Below, one piece after another: positions 17,915 to 31,617 of a stretch of DNA of 33,397 bases. How positions within the stretch are numbered: position 1 is the first letter of the stretch; each line of letters starts with the position of its first letter. The stretch comes from Globomyces pollinis-pini (Eukaryota; Chytridiomycota; Chytridiomycetes; Rhizophydiales; Globomycetaceae): the NCBI GenBank assembly GCA_025399215.1, contig MU621283.1:1-33397 (forward strand), given 5' to 3'. Made by a program: the position numbers and the translations under genes. The notes under the pieces were generated by a model, which saw only the letters and a program-made list of their open reading frames with translations, had not been told where the DNA came from and ran no database searches.

Positions 17915-18637
17915 TTAGTTGAATGATTTTCCTCGCAGACTCTTGCACCCATCTAAAACGGGTTTCGATTTAATGTTGAACTTTTTCAACAAGTCATTTA
18001 AATATTTTACACGATTAACAGCTCCTTGATGATCTTTTTTGCATTCCATGCCGTTGATGGTGTGGATCACACTTCCAAAGTCGCGATGGTTGTTTTTGAA
18101 TTCTTGTTTTTGTCGTACATTATGTTTCCAAAAATCTAGCGCTGTTCGCATTGCCAAATCTGGTTTTTCAACCCATTCCGGGTGTTTAATCAAGTCGTCA
18201 TTTCCTAATAATCGTTTGGAAGCTGCTGCATAATTGTAGCAGTGTGTAAGTTGAATATACCCCCGGCCAAAATAGCGTTTGTCCTTTGGAGCATTATATT
18301 TTCCAACACAATCTGTTTGCTTATCATAAATCTCACAATCATGACCATCAGGATGCTTTCCAAGAGGAGGTTTACAATATTCAACTGTAGTCTTGAATTT
18401 GTCTGATTCTTGCATACTGTTTGCAATGAACATAGCCAATTCAAAATCTGACCGGATTCCACCTTCCTTTCTTGCATTATTCAACAATGATTTGTAAATA
18501 GTGCAGGTTGGGCCTGGTCCTCCTACTGCTTCTTTAAACATCTTGTAAGTAATTGCGAAATCCTTGGTTTTTGGTTTACATGCTGATACGAATACAAGAA
18601 AACATGCTGCGTAATGAAGCAGCCTATACAAATACAT
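17915..18637 (-). CDS. Secreted GH19 chitinase
   Basis: Intronless, 240 residues. The signal peptide ends around VFVSA, and the mature protein begins with Cys20. GH19 features: NSMQESDKF with the likely catalytic Glu77, VEYC with a second Glu (about 86), the YFGRGYIQLTHCYNY substrate-cleft signature near 122-136, TALDFW, and INGMEC...NRVKYLNDLL as in the family C-terminus. It hydrolyses beta-1,4 linkages of chitin. It could remodel the organism's own wall or attack another's. GH19 is far less usual in fungi than GH18, so horizontal origin is possible. It lies on the same strand as the seven-helix protein and the peroxygenase. Confidence 0.9.
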   Translation of the reverse strand: MYLYRLLHYAACFLVFVSACKPKTKDFAITYKMFKEAVGGPGPTCTIYKSLLNNARKEGGIRSDFELAMFIANSMQESDKFKTTVEYCKPPLGKHPDGHDCEIYDKQTDCVGKYNAPKDKRYFGRGYIQLTHCYNYAAASKRLLGNDDLIKHPEWVEKPDLAMRTALDFWKHNVRQKQEFKNNHRDFGSVIHTINGMECKKDHQGAVNRVKYLNDLLKKFNIKSKPVLDGCKSLRGKSFN

Positions 18638-18967
18638 GGGTTACAATTCTTTAGCATGAAATTCGGGTTGTTATAAACTCACATAACTTCGCCGGGTTTC
18701 GCCCATGATATGAAAAGATCTCAAAGCCCATAATACAAGTCATGATAGCTACTTCTCTAATATGCAGTTACTGCATGATATAGCATTATTTCCTTTGGTA
18801 TGTACACTTAACAGGTTAGACGTATGCAAATGAAGTCAATATGTATTTATAGGGTAAATGTTTACATAATCATAATTCTTCGTCTGCAAAATTACTTTTG
18901 CGACCCCAATATTTGAAGCAATTCACTTTATTAACAATAATAGATTCAATGATAAATCAGTTCCCCG
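18638..18967. other. Intergenic, nothing recognised
   Basis: AT-rich; no coding texture or repeat seen. Confidence 0.4.
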
Positions 18968-21900
18968 TTAATTCGAATCCTCCTCATTGTAAAACTCTCG
19001 GATAGTACTCTGCCGACGAGCACGACTTGATCGACGCAATGGTGTATTCTCATCTTGACCTTTTACACGCTTATGTTTTGGTTTTCGCACAGGAGATTGT
19101 AATTCATCACCTTCCGAATCTGTCAACTCATTTGGAGATAATCTGCATGATTAATAAACAAACAAAATGATAGGTACCTTTTGGTGAGTACGGTCTTACG
19201 AATTGGAGTTTTAGTTTTGGAAATACGATCAGCCATGAATTCAGTTTGTTCCAAATAAACTGTTTTGATAACCAAATTGGATTCCGTACTTGAAAGTCGT
19301 TCAAAAAAATCTCGAGGAACTCCAGTTTTCCCAGGGTAAGTTTGCAATATCCAATTGTGGTTTGCACACCGCTCACGAATGAGCAATTGTGTCATCTCTG
19401 ATATAATATATATCGGAACAGAGTTTTCATTAAATCTGTCCTTGATGGTTTTTAATTGCCCTGATACGTGGTAAAGATAAGATATGTTCTCGCTAGTGGA
19501 AATTGTATCTAAAAAGAAGTTGATATAAGTTTCAAACAATTTCAGATCATCCTTGTCCATAGAAAAGTCAGGATGGTTTGCTAGCAAGTATGCAAAAGAA
19601 CTGTAATAATGCTCAATAAGATCTTGCTTATCCGTAAGTGATACTAGAGATATTAAATACACAGAAGCTTACCAGATCGTTGATGTTTTCGGGTTCTAAT
19701 AAGAAATTCTTTCACCTTCACTATGAATAATAAACCATATACCTTTTTTTGTAAGCTTATTTCAGGCTCATGAGCAGCTAGAACTAACCACATAGAATAT
19801 TTTAACGGGAGCTTTTGAGTAACAAGTAAGGAGCAAACGCGATCAATAAAACGTTCCCGAACATGATAAACTGGATCTTGTATAAGCAAAGACATCCTTA
19901 TGAAGTCCAGTGGTTCAAATGCGTCTGTATAACAACCCAGGGACTGTAATTTCAAACAAGATAATCCAGCATTTAATCTCAAATGGGTTTTAAACATTGG
20001 GCTAAAGATTAATAAATTGATACGTATTACCTGGTACTTGCATCAGCAACCAATTCTCCATCTGATTGTAAAATTGATCGAGCCAGTTTCATGAAGGCTT
20101 TCGCAAAGTCAACATTTGGATCTTCGGATGGCAATAATAATGGTTTCATCAGAATCTTCAAACCGATAACTTTACATTTCCCCTCATTCTCTAATTCTTC
20201 ATACTCGACCCATTCATTATCCTTTTCCTCAGCCTATGATTTAGAATTCTTGAATATTTACCATTCTTTCGTTTTTCATTAATATTTCATTCAGTATGTA
20301 TGCCATAATATCTTTATCATGCTTTTGATAGACTTCATAAGAAAATTTCGCAATTGATACAATAACAGATAGTTGGGACGTTAATGTAGCAAAGTCGCCT
20401 GATAATTGTTCAACCACAAACTAGAGTAAATTGAAAGCAGTAATACCTGAAACAATTGTTCACAGTATGATTGATCACTAGATGTAGCCAGCACTACTGC
20501 AGAGTGCTTGGTAATTTTGGGATTTTCGCTTTTTGCTAATTGAACCAACCTGGCAAGCGTTTCAGGATCAGATGGGCATTTATCTGGAAAGGCCTTGACA
20601 AATTTGGATAAAGCTTCCACTGCATCAATAACAAGCCCTTCGTCTTCTTCGTTAACAATGATTTGTCGAAAGTTTTCCATTTGTGTTTTATACAAGCCTG
20701 GAAAATACTTTGAGATATCTTTCACCAAAGATTCTGCTGTTTCTCCAACTTCTTTCTCATCTTCGGATTTGGATCGACGACCACGTTTGACAAGTTCAAT
20801 TAAAACTTCAATTCCGTCACGGTTGAACATTATAAAAGAAATCCGGCGGAGAAATATTTGTAAGACTTCCAAGATGCTAGTTTGTTTACCCAATCGAGTT
20901 ATAATCTCTTTCTGTAATGTTTAGAAGTTGGATATTACATGGTATTTTAGAACTGTTTTGAAATCATTTGAGGGATCCATCAATCCTCTGATCAATTTGT
21001 ACACACGGCGGTCATTCAAGCTGGCAAATTTGAGAAACTGCGTTTCATGTTTCTTTGGTTCAGTAAATTTTGCTAAGATAAAAAACGTTTATGACTTACA
21101 ACACAAATGCTTGATGATAAGATCTAAGTGACTGCTAATCTCTTTCTCATCTTCTTTCACCACACCTCCCTAAAGAATCTAAAAATGCACTATTTACATT
21201 AAACTTTTCACATTGCTGTATAAAAGCTTCCATTGCTGTCATTGTACCAGCTTGACGTGACATTATACTTAAAAATGCATTTCGTTGTCTCTCATTAAAA
21301 GCTTTGATGATACGTATTAGGCGTAGAGTACGTTGTTCGTGGTCGGTATCGGTAGTGACCAAATAACTATGCAGACATTTTTCGACCATCACACTGGAGT
21401 TAATGCGAGGTAGAAATACGTTGTTTCAGAATCATCTAAGTAAAGTAACTCAAGCAGATTTCCGGGTATCCAAATAAACTTATCCATGTGAACTTCATCT
21501 CCATCTTTGATGGATCTACTGTAAGATACATAGATTACAAGTTATAGACTTTGTGAAACAGCTTCGCTAGATACTCAATAGCTTCCATTCTAGGTGCCAT
21601 CTATACTTAGTAATCATTACTCAAACCTTTTTATCACGGCAACGTTGCGAAAATTCTTGCAATGATTTCTGCGAAAAAATATCGTAATTGTGAAGGGCAA
21701 CGGTTCCCATACTTTTAATCACAGCACTGCGAACTTTTTCGTCCGGATCCATTAATTTTGCGCATAAAAGTTCTAGAAAAATCAGATACGTTCTAACAAT
21801 AAAAAAGTCGTTTGAAATGTCAAATAACTGGTAGTAAATACCTTCTAGATTGCTGCTTAGGGAAGGATCATTCATCAATATAGCAGCCGTACTTTCCACC

Positions 21901-23205
21901 CAGGTACAACGAATAGCATGATGTTTGTCATTTCGCCTAAGGTTATATTTTGCATATGGTACCGCTCACACCAACTTTTCCAGACATGTGGGTACGTATT
22001 GACCCATATAGACCCTTTTTTTGAAAACATAACACTAATGATCAACCTATTTCGGATGTATACCCTAAAGTTATTCAGTAAATTTGTACCTAAAGTGGTA
22101 CAAGCAACATGACGAATAGTATTATGTTCCACTTTAAGCTCCTCTTCTAATTGTGGCACAACGTTTAACAACAATGTGGGACAATGCTCAAAGATTTCTA
22201 ATATCAAGGAATGTGACTCTTTGAATTCTTCCAATGTGGAGTCATCCGATAAGTCACGACTCGAAGCAATCATAACGTCACTAAAATACTAAACAGTTAG
22301 GAATAAATCGGATTGATATCGAGAAGAAAGAATATGAATGTGATTTTAATGGCTATTTACCTGGCAAACGTATCGTTGTAATTTATCGTCAAGAAGCGTA
22401 CCCAGATCACATACTATCTTAAAGGCCCCAGGTGAGTTAATCTTTTTTTCAGAGCTTCAAATAACTTACTTGTGATTTTTTGCTGAACTTTCCCATCAAT
22501 ACCTCAATGACACCTGGTGGATTAAATAACAAGAAAATTACTTGGTGGGATATGAGAAAATTCATCCAAGAGCTATTAAATTAAATATCAAAACCCCACC
22601 TGTTGTAAAATGTCACGTAAAGAAACTTGAACGGTAAGGGTCATTTCTGGTTTTATAATATCCAAAAAATCAACGAATATGTCCAACACCAATTGATCTG
22701 CATTACAATTTTCCAAGAGTAAAACTGATTTGTAAGTACTTAAAGAATCAAGCAGGTAAAAATAATATGAAAAGAAATCATTGTTGGCATCTTTCAGATA
22801 ATGAAGTTGCTTGAAGAAAAGAGTGAAGATTGATTTCAGTTGATTGTTATTGAATGGTGGATCAGGAGCATATAATTTGAGCACGTCAGCTAGACAACAA
22901 CTGGGATTTAATGGTGATTGAAAATACCTTTAGAGTTACAACTTGCAAAAGTCAAACCTAAAGACTCAGTTGCCAATGGAGCAGTACCTGACTAATATCT
23001 TAGTGAATTTGTCTTTATGGTTGATTAGCTTTAACAAGTCATTTTTGGCATTCTTCAGTGAATCTTTCTGAACTGTTCCCTGTTCCAAACTTGCGAGTTG
23101 TTTGTGTAGAGTTTCCAATCTTTTGCATAGTACTCCAGTGCTGGTATTAGCCGATAATGAGTCTTTGAATGGCAGTTCTTGCGGATTGAAATCAAATGGA
23201 TCCAT
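18968..23205 (-). CDS. PDS5: Sister-chromatid cohesion protein Pds5
   Basis: HEAT-repeat regulator that binds the Scc1/Rad21 subunit of cohesin and helps load, keep and release it on chromatin in the nucleus. The start MDPFDFNPQELPFKDSLS is at 23205. The diagnostic N-terminal stretch NHKDKFTKILV joins through an intron to SCCLADVLKLYAPDPPFNN and then QLKSIFTLFFKQLHYLKD. Later HEAT segments include MDPDEKVRSAVIKSMGTVAL near 21700 and a helical block to about 19200. The last exon ends with a basic tail (RRSSRARRQSTIREFYNEED) and a stop at 18968. Many short introns break the frame, probably more than a dozen. I checked only the first and last junctions in detail, so internal exon limits are not given. 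Estimated length is in the usual 1,100-1,250 range. Confidence 0.88.
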
Positions 23206-23763
23206 GGCAAGATTGTCCGAGTGAAGTCAAAAATGAAAGTGGACCATTGACACTATTTTCTTGTATCGCATACTTTCAGATACGCTTGATTAATCTTGTT
23301 CCTGCCAACTACAGATTAAGAAGCACTCCATAAACTGACCTGGTGGTTAACAAAATCTGCTTCTTTGTAAATAGTGTAGTAATAGTTAACTGTATATTCA
23401 GCAGTTCAATGACATTTTTAACCAGGAACGTCGTTTTTAACATTTTCCCATGAATGTCGTTTCTGGACATCATCAAATCTGAATACCAAAATAACATGAT
23501 TTCGTTATACAAACTTAATTCTATACTTTATTTCAAGTTGATTTGGTATAGCTCAATATATATGTTCCCACTCAAATCAGTTGATATCATTACACTATAA
23601 CTATTACGATGGTTAAAAATCTACGCCGGCATCTCCAATTTAAATAGCTGGTAATATTAAATCAAGCCGATTCACCACCATCAAAAGGAGGAATCGAAAA
23701 TCTATGTCCTATTTGACGCGACCTCTTTCTTTTCCTTTCTTCTTTTCGCGATTCCTACTTTTG
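23206..23763. other. Divergent intergenic region with an inverted repeat
   Basis: No gene recognised. A short minus-strand reading at 23309-23512 lacks homology cues. The right end holds the inverted repeat described separately. Confidence 0.4.
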
Positions 23764-23789
23764 ATGGCGGTGAATCTGCTTGATTTAAT
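23656..23789. repeat. 41-bp inverted repeat overlapping a start codon
   Basis: Arms 23656-23696 and 23749-23789 are reverse complements with 3 mismatches in 41, around a 52-nt pyrimidine-rich loop. The right arm contains the ATG at 23764 and the first codons of the membrane-protein gene. Confidence 0.9.
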
Positions 23790-24654
23790 CGTTTCAACAT
23801 TTCTCCATATTGTCCTAGCACATAGCTCACAAGCTTTTGACTGGTTAGCTCTTTATGTTTGGTAATTGTGTAGTATCTAACAGTAGGATTATCAACGATT
23901 ACTCAGTAGATTCTCTAATCACAAAATCATTGGTATTCATGCCACTAATTCGTTTTATTGGTGATGCGATTCAAGAAATAGGTACGGTAATTGATCCTGT
24001 AGGATACGGCCCGAATCTATGGGCTGGGCCATTTTGGTTTGGAGGAGAAATCATCGGTGATATCTATCTACCAGCTCTTGCCTTGGGAATGTCTCAAAAA
24101 GGAGAAATATTCAACAAAGTATTGGTTTGTATTGGCTATGGATCACTAGCGGGTAGCAAGATTGCCAATTGCACATGGAGATTTGTTTCTTACTTCATGA
24201 AGTGGCCTATAGAGACTCTTTTTATCGGAGCATCAAGAATCGACTCGATAACATGTATTGCTGGTGTAATCAATGATTTGGCTTGCTGTTATGTTATCTA
24301 TCGTAAAAGTTCAACAGTATCGACCAAAATATCCAAATCTGCTGCAGCTGCACAATCCCCACTTTCAAAAGCGTTGAAGCATTTGAAGGGTTCTTGTGCT
24401 GCTCGAGTGTTAGTTATGACAATATTCAAAATCATAACAGCCATCTTCATCTTCTCTAATCCATGTACGTATACCAAGATGTTAAACAAATAGGTGAAGG
24501 AATGACATGCGTTTACGAGTTTCTTCGGTGGATTACAATTACAATTGAGTATCAATTATATTATTTCGACTACCTGTTGACCAAGAATTGCCGCGCACCG
24601 CAAAGAGACAGTACTGTTTCCAAAGCAATCTCGGTGAAGCCAATTGATAAATGA
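23764..24654 (+). CDS. Multi-pass membrane protein, family A (intact paralogue)
   Basis: Three exons, 23764-23861, 23887-24464 and 24494-24654, join in frame to 278 residues; introns are 25 and 29 nt. The true start is MAVNLLDLIVSTFLHIVLAH; the downstream ATG at 23855 would lose the first helix. Shared with the gene at 12759-13740: FDWL..YVW, IIND, GEIIGD(F/I)YL, SKIA..TWRF-like, CCY.IY and YYFDYL, plus two intron positions. Several hydrophobic segments indicate an integral membrane protein. A small-residue loop (SKSAAAAQSPLSKALKHLK) before the last helices is the best-conserved part in the broken copy at 1877-2560. Function unknown. Confidence 0.8.
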
Positions 24655-24739
24655 TAAATAAATAATATTGAATGATTATAGTCTTATTTTTATTCAATAA
24701 TAGGTCCATTCTAAGTCTCCAATCAAGTCAGAAATAATA

Positions 24740-25814
24740 TCATGATTTCCAGCTGCCTCTAGCTACCATGATCGTTTTTCCTTTTTGTACCTTTTCTCCC
24801 ACGCTGTGGTCCCGAATCCCATCGAGTATTTTTACAATGTAACATCCAGCAGTAGCATATCCTGCAACCAATGTTAAAACCAAACTGGGACAAAATTTGG
24901 TAGATTTATCAATGTACTATAAAGAAAGTTAATGAATTACTTAAATACCATAAGAAATTGATCAATCGCATCTAAAGCGCCCGTAACTTTGCTTAAGTTT
25001 GGGCATTTACTAAAAACCAGCAACTGCGATGTCGCTATCAACCAACCAATACATGTACAAAGGTCTAAAGCAACTTCTACACTTGAAACACGTTTATGAC
25101 GTGATGGTGATATTTGAATCTATGGTTGAGGTGAGTCTATGCTTACCAGTTTTGGAAAAGCATACATAAACATATTCGACAATGATACGGACTGTTTTTT
25201 TTAGTGAGAAATGCATTACTAATGACACAATGTTTACAAAACAAAAAATGTCTATTCCAGATGACTGGATTGTATCAGTTGTGAAAGAACTGACAAATGC
25301 GGTAGATGCTACACCAAGGAATGCCGCTACGATATTCAGATAAATTGCATTACCAAAACCAAACATTAACTGAAGAATTCGAAGAATAAATCTTCTTTCT
25401 TGTATAGTATCTCTTATTTTTGGATAATCAACAGCCTTTGTGTAAATTAGAAACCTATCCAGATCTTGGTCAAGTGGTTCAGCTACAGTTGAAAGTTTTT
25501 TGCCGGTTGTATCTGGTTTTAGAATACTCTTATCATTTCCAGTCTCTAAACTTTTCCTTTGAGTTGTGGGTAATACATCCAGGTTAACAACCTCCTGTTT
25601 TTTACTCGTTGAACTAACGTGCTGCATATTATTTGAATTTGAATAATCATCGTCAGATTTCTGTACTGGCGGATTATGATTTGCGCTTTCTGTTGTTGAT
25701 TTTTGATTTTCTCCAATTTGATTTGATTGACTGACTCTAACAATTACAAGTATTAAAATACCTGACATTTTCAATCTCTGCTATATCAACTCTAAGATTA
25801 AAGAGGTCATCCAT
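24740..25814 (-). CDS. Four-helix membrane protein with Ser/Asn-rich N-terminus
   Basis: Exons 25762-25814, 25166-25736, 24949-25119 and 24740-24916 join in frame to 323 residues; introns are 25, 46 and 32 nt. The start MDDLFNLRVDIAEIENV is chosen because the intron 25737-25761 restores frame; starting at 25768 would read that intron as a false signal peptide. The N-terminal 130 residues are polar (Ser, Asn, Gln, Lys). Four hydrophobic helices follow, around FGNAIYLNIVAAFLGVAST, IDIFCFVNIVSLVMHFSL, LDLCTCIGWLIATSQLLVF and SLVLTLVAGYATAGCYIV, in a tetraspan (MARVEL-like) arrangement. I do not recognise the family. It runs divergently from PFKFB across 180 bp. Confidence 0.7.
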
Positions 25815-25993
25815 TACTTTTCTGCTGGATCATTCATCTTTAACAAAATGAGAAAGCGCGTTTTAATATTCAAAGTAAACTTGGATTTTCAATTAGAAGT
25901 TAAATTGAGTAGTGAATAATTTAGTTAAATTATAGTTACAATTATCATACATAGAGTGAGCTGTGTACTCAAAAATTCTTTCCATTTTTTTAA

Positions 25994-27589
<1,596 letters not shown>

Positions 27590-27721
27590 TTTCGTTAAAC
27601 ATATTTATACAATATAAATTTTCGTTTCCTTTCATTTTATCAGCATTTTTTATTATTTAAGTATAGTGATACTTAATGACGCATTTAATTGATTTAACTT
27701 TTAATTTCGTCGCGTTTTGCA

Positions 27722-30700
27722 ATGACTAGTTTAGATTGTACCATATTCTTCACAGACATTTACCCGCAACTATTAGGAGTGCAACCGGCTGCGTACAGTA
27801 TTAGTGACTGTTGCAATCAAGATACATTCGTTTGCGGTGAAGATTTACAACTTGTGTCAATGTATCACATCTCTACGTTTAAATTTAGAGCTTTGAACCA
27901 GGCAGAGCTAAAGGGATATATCCCATCAAATATAGACAGTTTGACTAGTTTAGCTTTCATGTAATGTCTTTTTATTAACTCCAGTTCGTTGAATGAAAAC
28001 CCTGATTTATCTGGAACAATTCCAAACGCTCTGACTAACCTACAACTACAGTCCTTGTAAGTTTAAACTTCTAATATAAAGGGACTTGTGTAATACTGGG
28101 GTTGTTGGTCGAATCCCAGATGCGTTTTTGGAACAACCATTTTGGTTTGATTCTTACTTTGTTGATGTTTAGTTTTGATGATGAAAACAGAAATGCAAAA
28201 ACTGATTGTCAATTGTTTTTCGATGATATTTATCCAGTATTATTGGGAACCACAACCCCCAAGTTGAAAGAAGAGAACTGTTGTAATCAGGCGCAAATTA
28301 CGTGTCTTGATAATGGAAGCATTTACGCAATGTAACCAGTTTGGATTTATTCTAGTGAATTATCAGCACATGGATTAAAAGGCCAAATACCAGCTCTGTT
28401 AGGATCACTTAGTGAATTGAAATCTATGTAATTTTTCCTTCTAATATAGAGACAATTGAACTCTAACATGGGCCTTAAAGGAGCTTTACCTAACACAGTA
28501 GCTAATATGCAATTAAGCGATCTGTAAGTAAAAGTGACTGACACAACACAGTAACTTATGTGGGACTCAAGTCACTACTGGGTTTACAGAAGAATTGAAA
28601 GAATTGAATGCGAACGACCCAGATACATTCTGGTAATAATTGGTCCGTCTCATTAAACAGTTTTAATGGCTCTAATTTATTCACCAATGTACAGAGAGAA
28701 TGCCTCTATTTTCTTTACAAGATCTATAAACCTCTCAAAGCACTATCCGTCATTGAAAATGCGGATAAAAATTCTTGTTGCACTCTACCATATGTAACAT
28801 GTAACTCTAAAGGATTTATATCCAAAATGTACGAAGAATATCCGTAATATTTTAGCGACATGAATGGAAATTCGTTGGAAGGCACCATTGAAGTAGAATT
28901 TCCAAAATTAAAATACTTGTCATCTTTGTAAAATGAATATCAATTTACATCAGGGACTTGAGCAGCAATCCTAATTTAAAAGGAATTATAGCAGAATCAC
29001 TTGATAGTTTACCGTTTGTATCTCTGTAAGATCCAATTTATAATATTTAGCAAACTATGCAAGACAGGCATTGAAGGTTTTATTCCTAATGGGTTAAGAC
29101 AGCTTCAATTAAATTCCCCTGATGAATTTTGGTACTAAACTTCCTTATTAAGATTAGCTACGATGGGAAAAATATAAAATCTACTATATCGTACACAACA
29201 ACTGACTGTGACATCTTTTTCAACTACATTTATCCAAATCTGGCAGATTCTGAAAATCAAATGATCAAGGAAAATTGCTGTCAAGGTTTAGAAGAGTCAA
29301 TTATTTGCGAAAACGATAAAATTACAAAAATGTAGTTGAAATCGATTTAATACATCAGCGATATGGTTTCAAACAGCTCCTTAAGCAGACGGGCGTTAAA
29401 TAGGCGTACACTACAAGGAATTATACCAAGCAGCATCGGATTACTACAAAGTTTGCAATACATGTAATATTCTTGAGATTCTAAAAACGCTTAGCCGCCT
29501 TAGTGGACATCAATTAACTGGATTTATACCTATTCAGCTTGGAAATTTGGCTAAACTGAACACTCTGTAAATAGTTTTTACTGATATTTTAGTGACTTGT
29601 CGAATAATGATCTGCAAGGCTCGATTCCAATCGAATTTGGAAAACTGCGCTCTCTGACAAAGCTAAATCTAACATCAAACCAATTAACGGGAACGATTCC
29701 GGCTGAAATTGGTGGCTTATTTCAACTGACCATATTGTAGGGCAACGAAATTTCAACTGATTTTTAGGGATTTGAGTATGAATGGTTTTACGGGAGTTGT
29801 ACCAAAGGAAATCACACAACTACCTAATTATTCCAATTTTATGTAATGCCTATATGTTGATCATAGTTTTGATACTTCCAATAAGCCAACAAAAACCGGG
29901 TCTAATGTGATGGTGATTGTTGTACCAGTCTGTGCTGTTATATTTCTGATTATATTTGGAGGGATCTGGTATTTAAGGAGGAGAAGACGGATAAGCATAT
30001 GCAAGTCAAACTCAGGGAAATCAAAATTTCCCGAAAGCAAAAATATAACAATTCAAAAAGGAAATCCTTCGGATACCCCTAGCAATTTAACTAACAATGC
30101 TGCGAAGGAAGAAATTGTCCCAAACGATAGCGCAGCTTTGAAGCCCTATACTTCTGATGCATATGAGGGCCCACCAGGAAGAAGGCTGGAAAAAAGAAAC
30201 ACAATACAGGATGTAGTGCAGCAGTTGCAAAACAAATCAGTTATGTATGATATGAGGTTGGTAATCAAGAAGAAAATGGCAGGATCTGGTGGATGTGGTC
30301 AAGTATTTTGGGCCACTTATGCAGGAAAAGAGGCGGTTGCAAAGATACCCTTGGAAAAGAAACATGAAATTTTGATTTATAATGAGAGTCGAATAATGAA
30401 GGAAGTCGCTTGTCCATGGACTGTAGAATGCTTAACGTTTATGGATGGTGCACCTATTTCTATCCCTGGTCAACCGCTGTTGCCTAGAACTGCTCTGCTA
30501 CTCGAATTCATGAACTTTGGGACTCTATCTACATATTTGAAACCAGAGTCGCCAACTGATAAATCAATACTTGTGAAATCTCAGACGCTTGCATTGACTA
30601 TTATGGCAGCTAAGGGTCTAGAATTCATGCATTCAAAGAAATTAAATCACCTTGATATAAAACCAGAGAATGTTTTAATCCATCAACACCCAGATGGATC

Positions 30701-31511
30701 ATTGGTGGCAAAACTGTCGGACTTTGGATCAACTTTACCAGAAGGATCTGACACCCCAGTATTTCAGACACCGGGATTTATTCCACCTGAAGGAAAGACT
30801 CAACCATATGTAAAATATTCCTTATTAACGGTTTAGAAAACATCTAAATTTGACATCTATGCGTTTGGATGCATGTTGATAAATGTTATTCTATTGGAGA
30901 ACTATTCTTTTATGTGGGAAGGATGCAGGAAAACCTGGGATGGGAAGAAAGCGTTTCTTTCTAACCTTATACAGAACCAGGCACTTCTAGACTGTATTTT
31001 AAGCTGTATAAATGATTTGCCAATACTGAGACCAGATGCTACTCTTATTGTTCAGATGCTAGAATGTCTGGAGCAAAAAGATTTTGAAAAGTCAGAAAGT
31101 TCAGAAAAGGGGCATCCAAGCATTATAGCATTTAGTACTGATACGGCACAAAATGCCTCAAGCAAAGACTCGCCTACAACTGAAGGTTCTTGTATGCCGT
31201 CAATGCTATTTGCAAATACTCCAGGTAACTTTCTGCTGTCTGAGCTCGGGCTGAAGAATCCGGCCAGGTGGACTATTTTCACAATTGCATTTAAAGAAAG
31301 ATTCGAGTTAAATGATTCCTTTGATGAAGTAATCTTTGAACGACAGGTTCAACCAAAAACTAACACTGTTACTGCGCATTTATTAAACAATAATCTTTTC
31401 AATGGGTTTCCATCAATTCAATCTGGCGAAAATGAAGAAGTTTGGGTTGAGGCTATCTTGGAACATTTAACTAGGGTGATTCAAAAGTGTGTCAAACAGA
31501 ATAGCAGTTAG
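27722..31511 (+). CDS. LRR receptor kinase with four cap-LRR modules
   Basis: Roughly 1,100 residues over about 20 exons with introns of mostly 24-31 nt. Module 1 has the cap LDCTIFFTDIYPQLLG plus CC and a later Cys, then LRR exons 27889-27960 and 27985-28056 and a third with LCNTG, ending in FW. Module 2 (cap from 28173, DCQLFFDDIYPVLLG) and module 3 (cap from about 28656) repeat the pattern, with LCGTQ and LCKTG third repeats. Module 4 (cap DCDIFFNYIYPNL, about 29205) is followed by longer regular LRRs. A TM helix (VMVIVVPVCAVIFLIIFGGI) and a kinase follow: GSGGCGQV, AVAKIP, HLDIKPENVL, DFGSTLPEG, IPPEG. A C-terminal domain homologous to that of 8393-10882 ends the protein. The intron near 30810-30836 is at the same site as in that gene. 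No signal peptide is visible. Confidence 0.88.
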
Positions 31512-31617
31512 CTTACAATTTTCTGATGTTCATTTTTATAATATTGATATCTTATTGTTGTTTTATTTTGGTTGTTTATTGAAAGTTCAAGACGCGTTAG
31601 AAAATCTTAATTCATAA

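Noticed and set aside
23309..23512. 67-codon minus-strand gene
   Set aside because: No homology cue, no flanking exons found, ordinary for chance in AT-rich intergenic DNA.
25737..25768. Signal peptide MSGILILVIVRV for the four-helix protein
   Set aside because: The hydrophobic reading is a 25-nt intron translated by chance; removing it joins an upstream ATG in frame.
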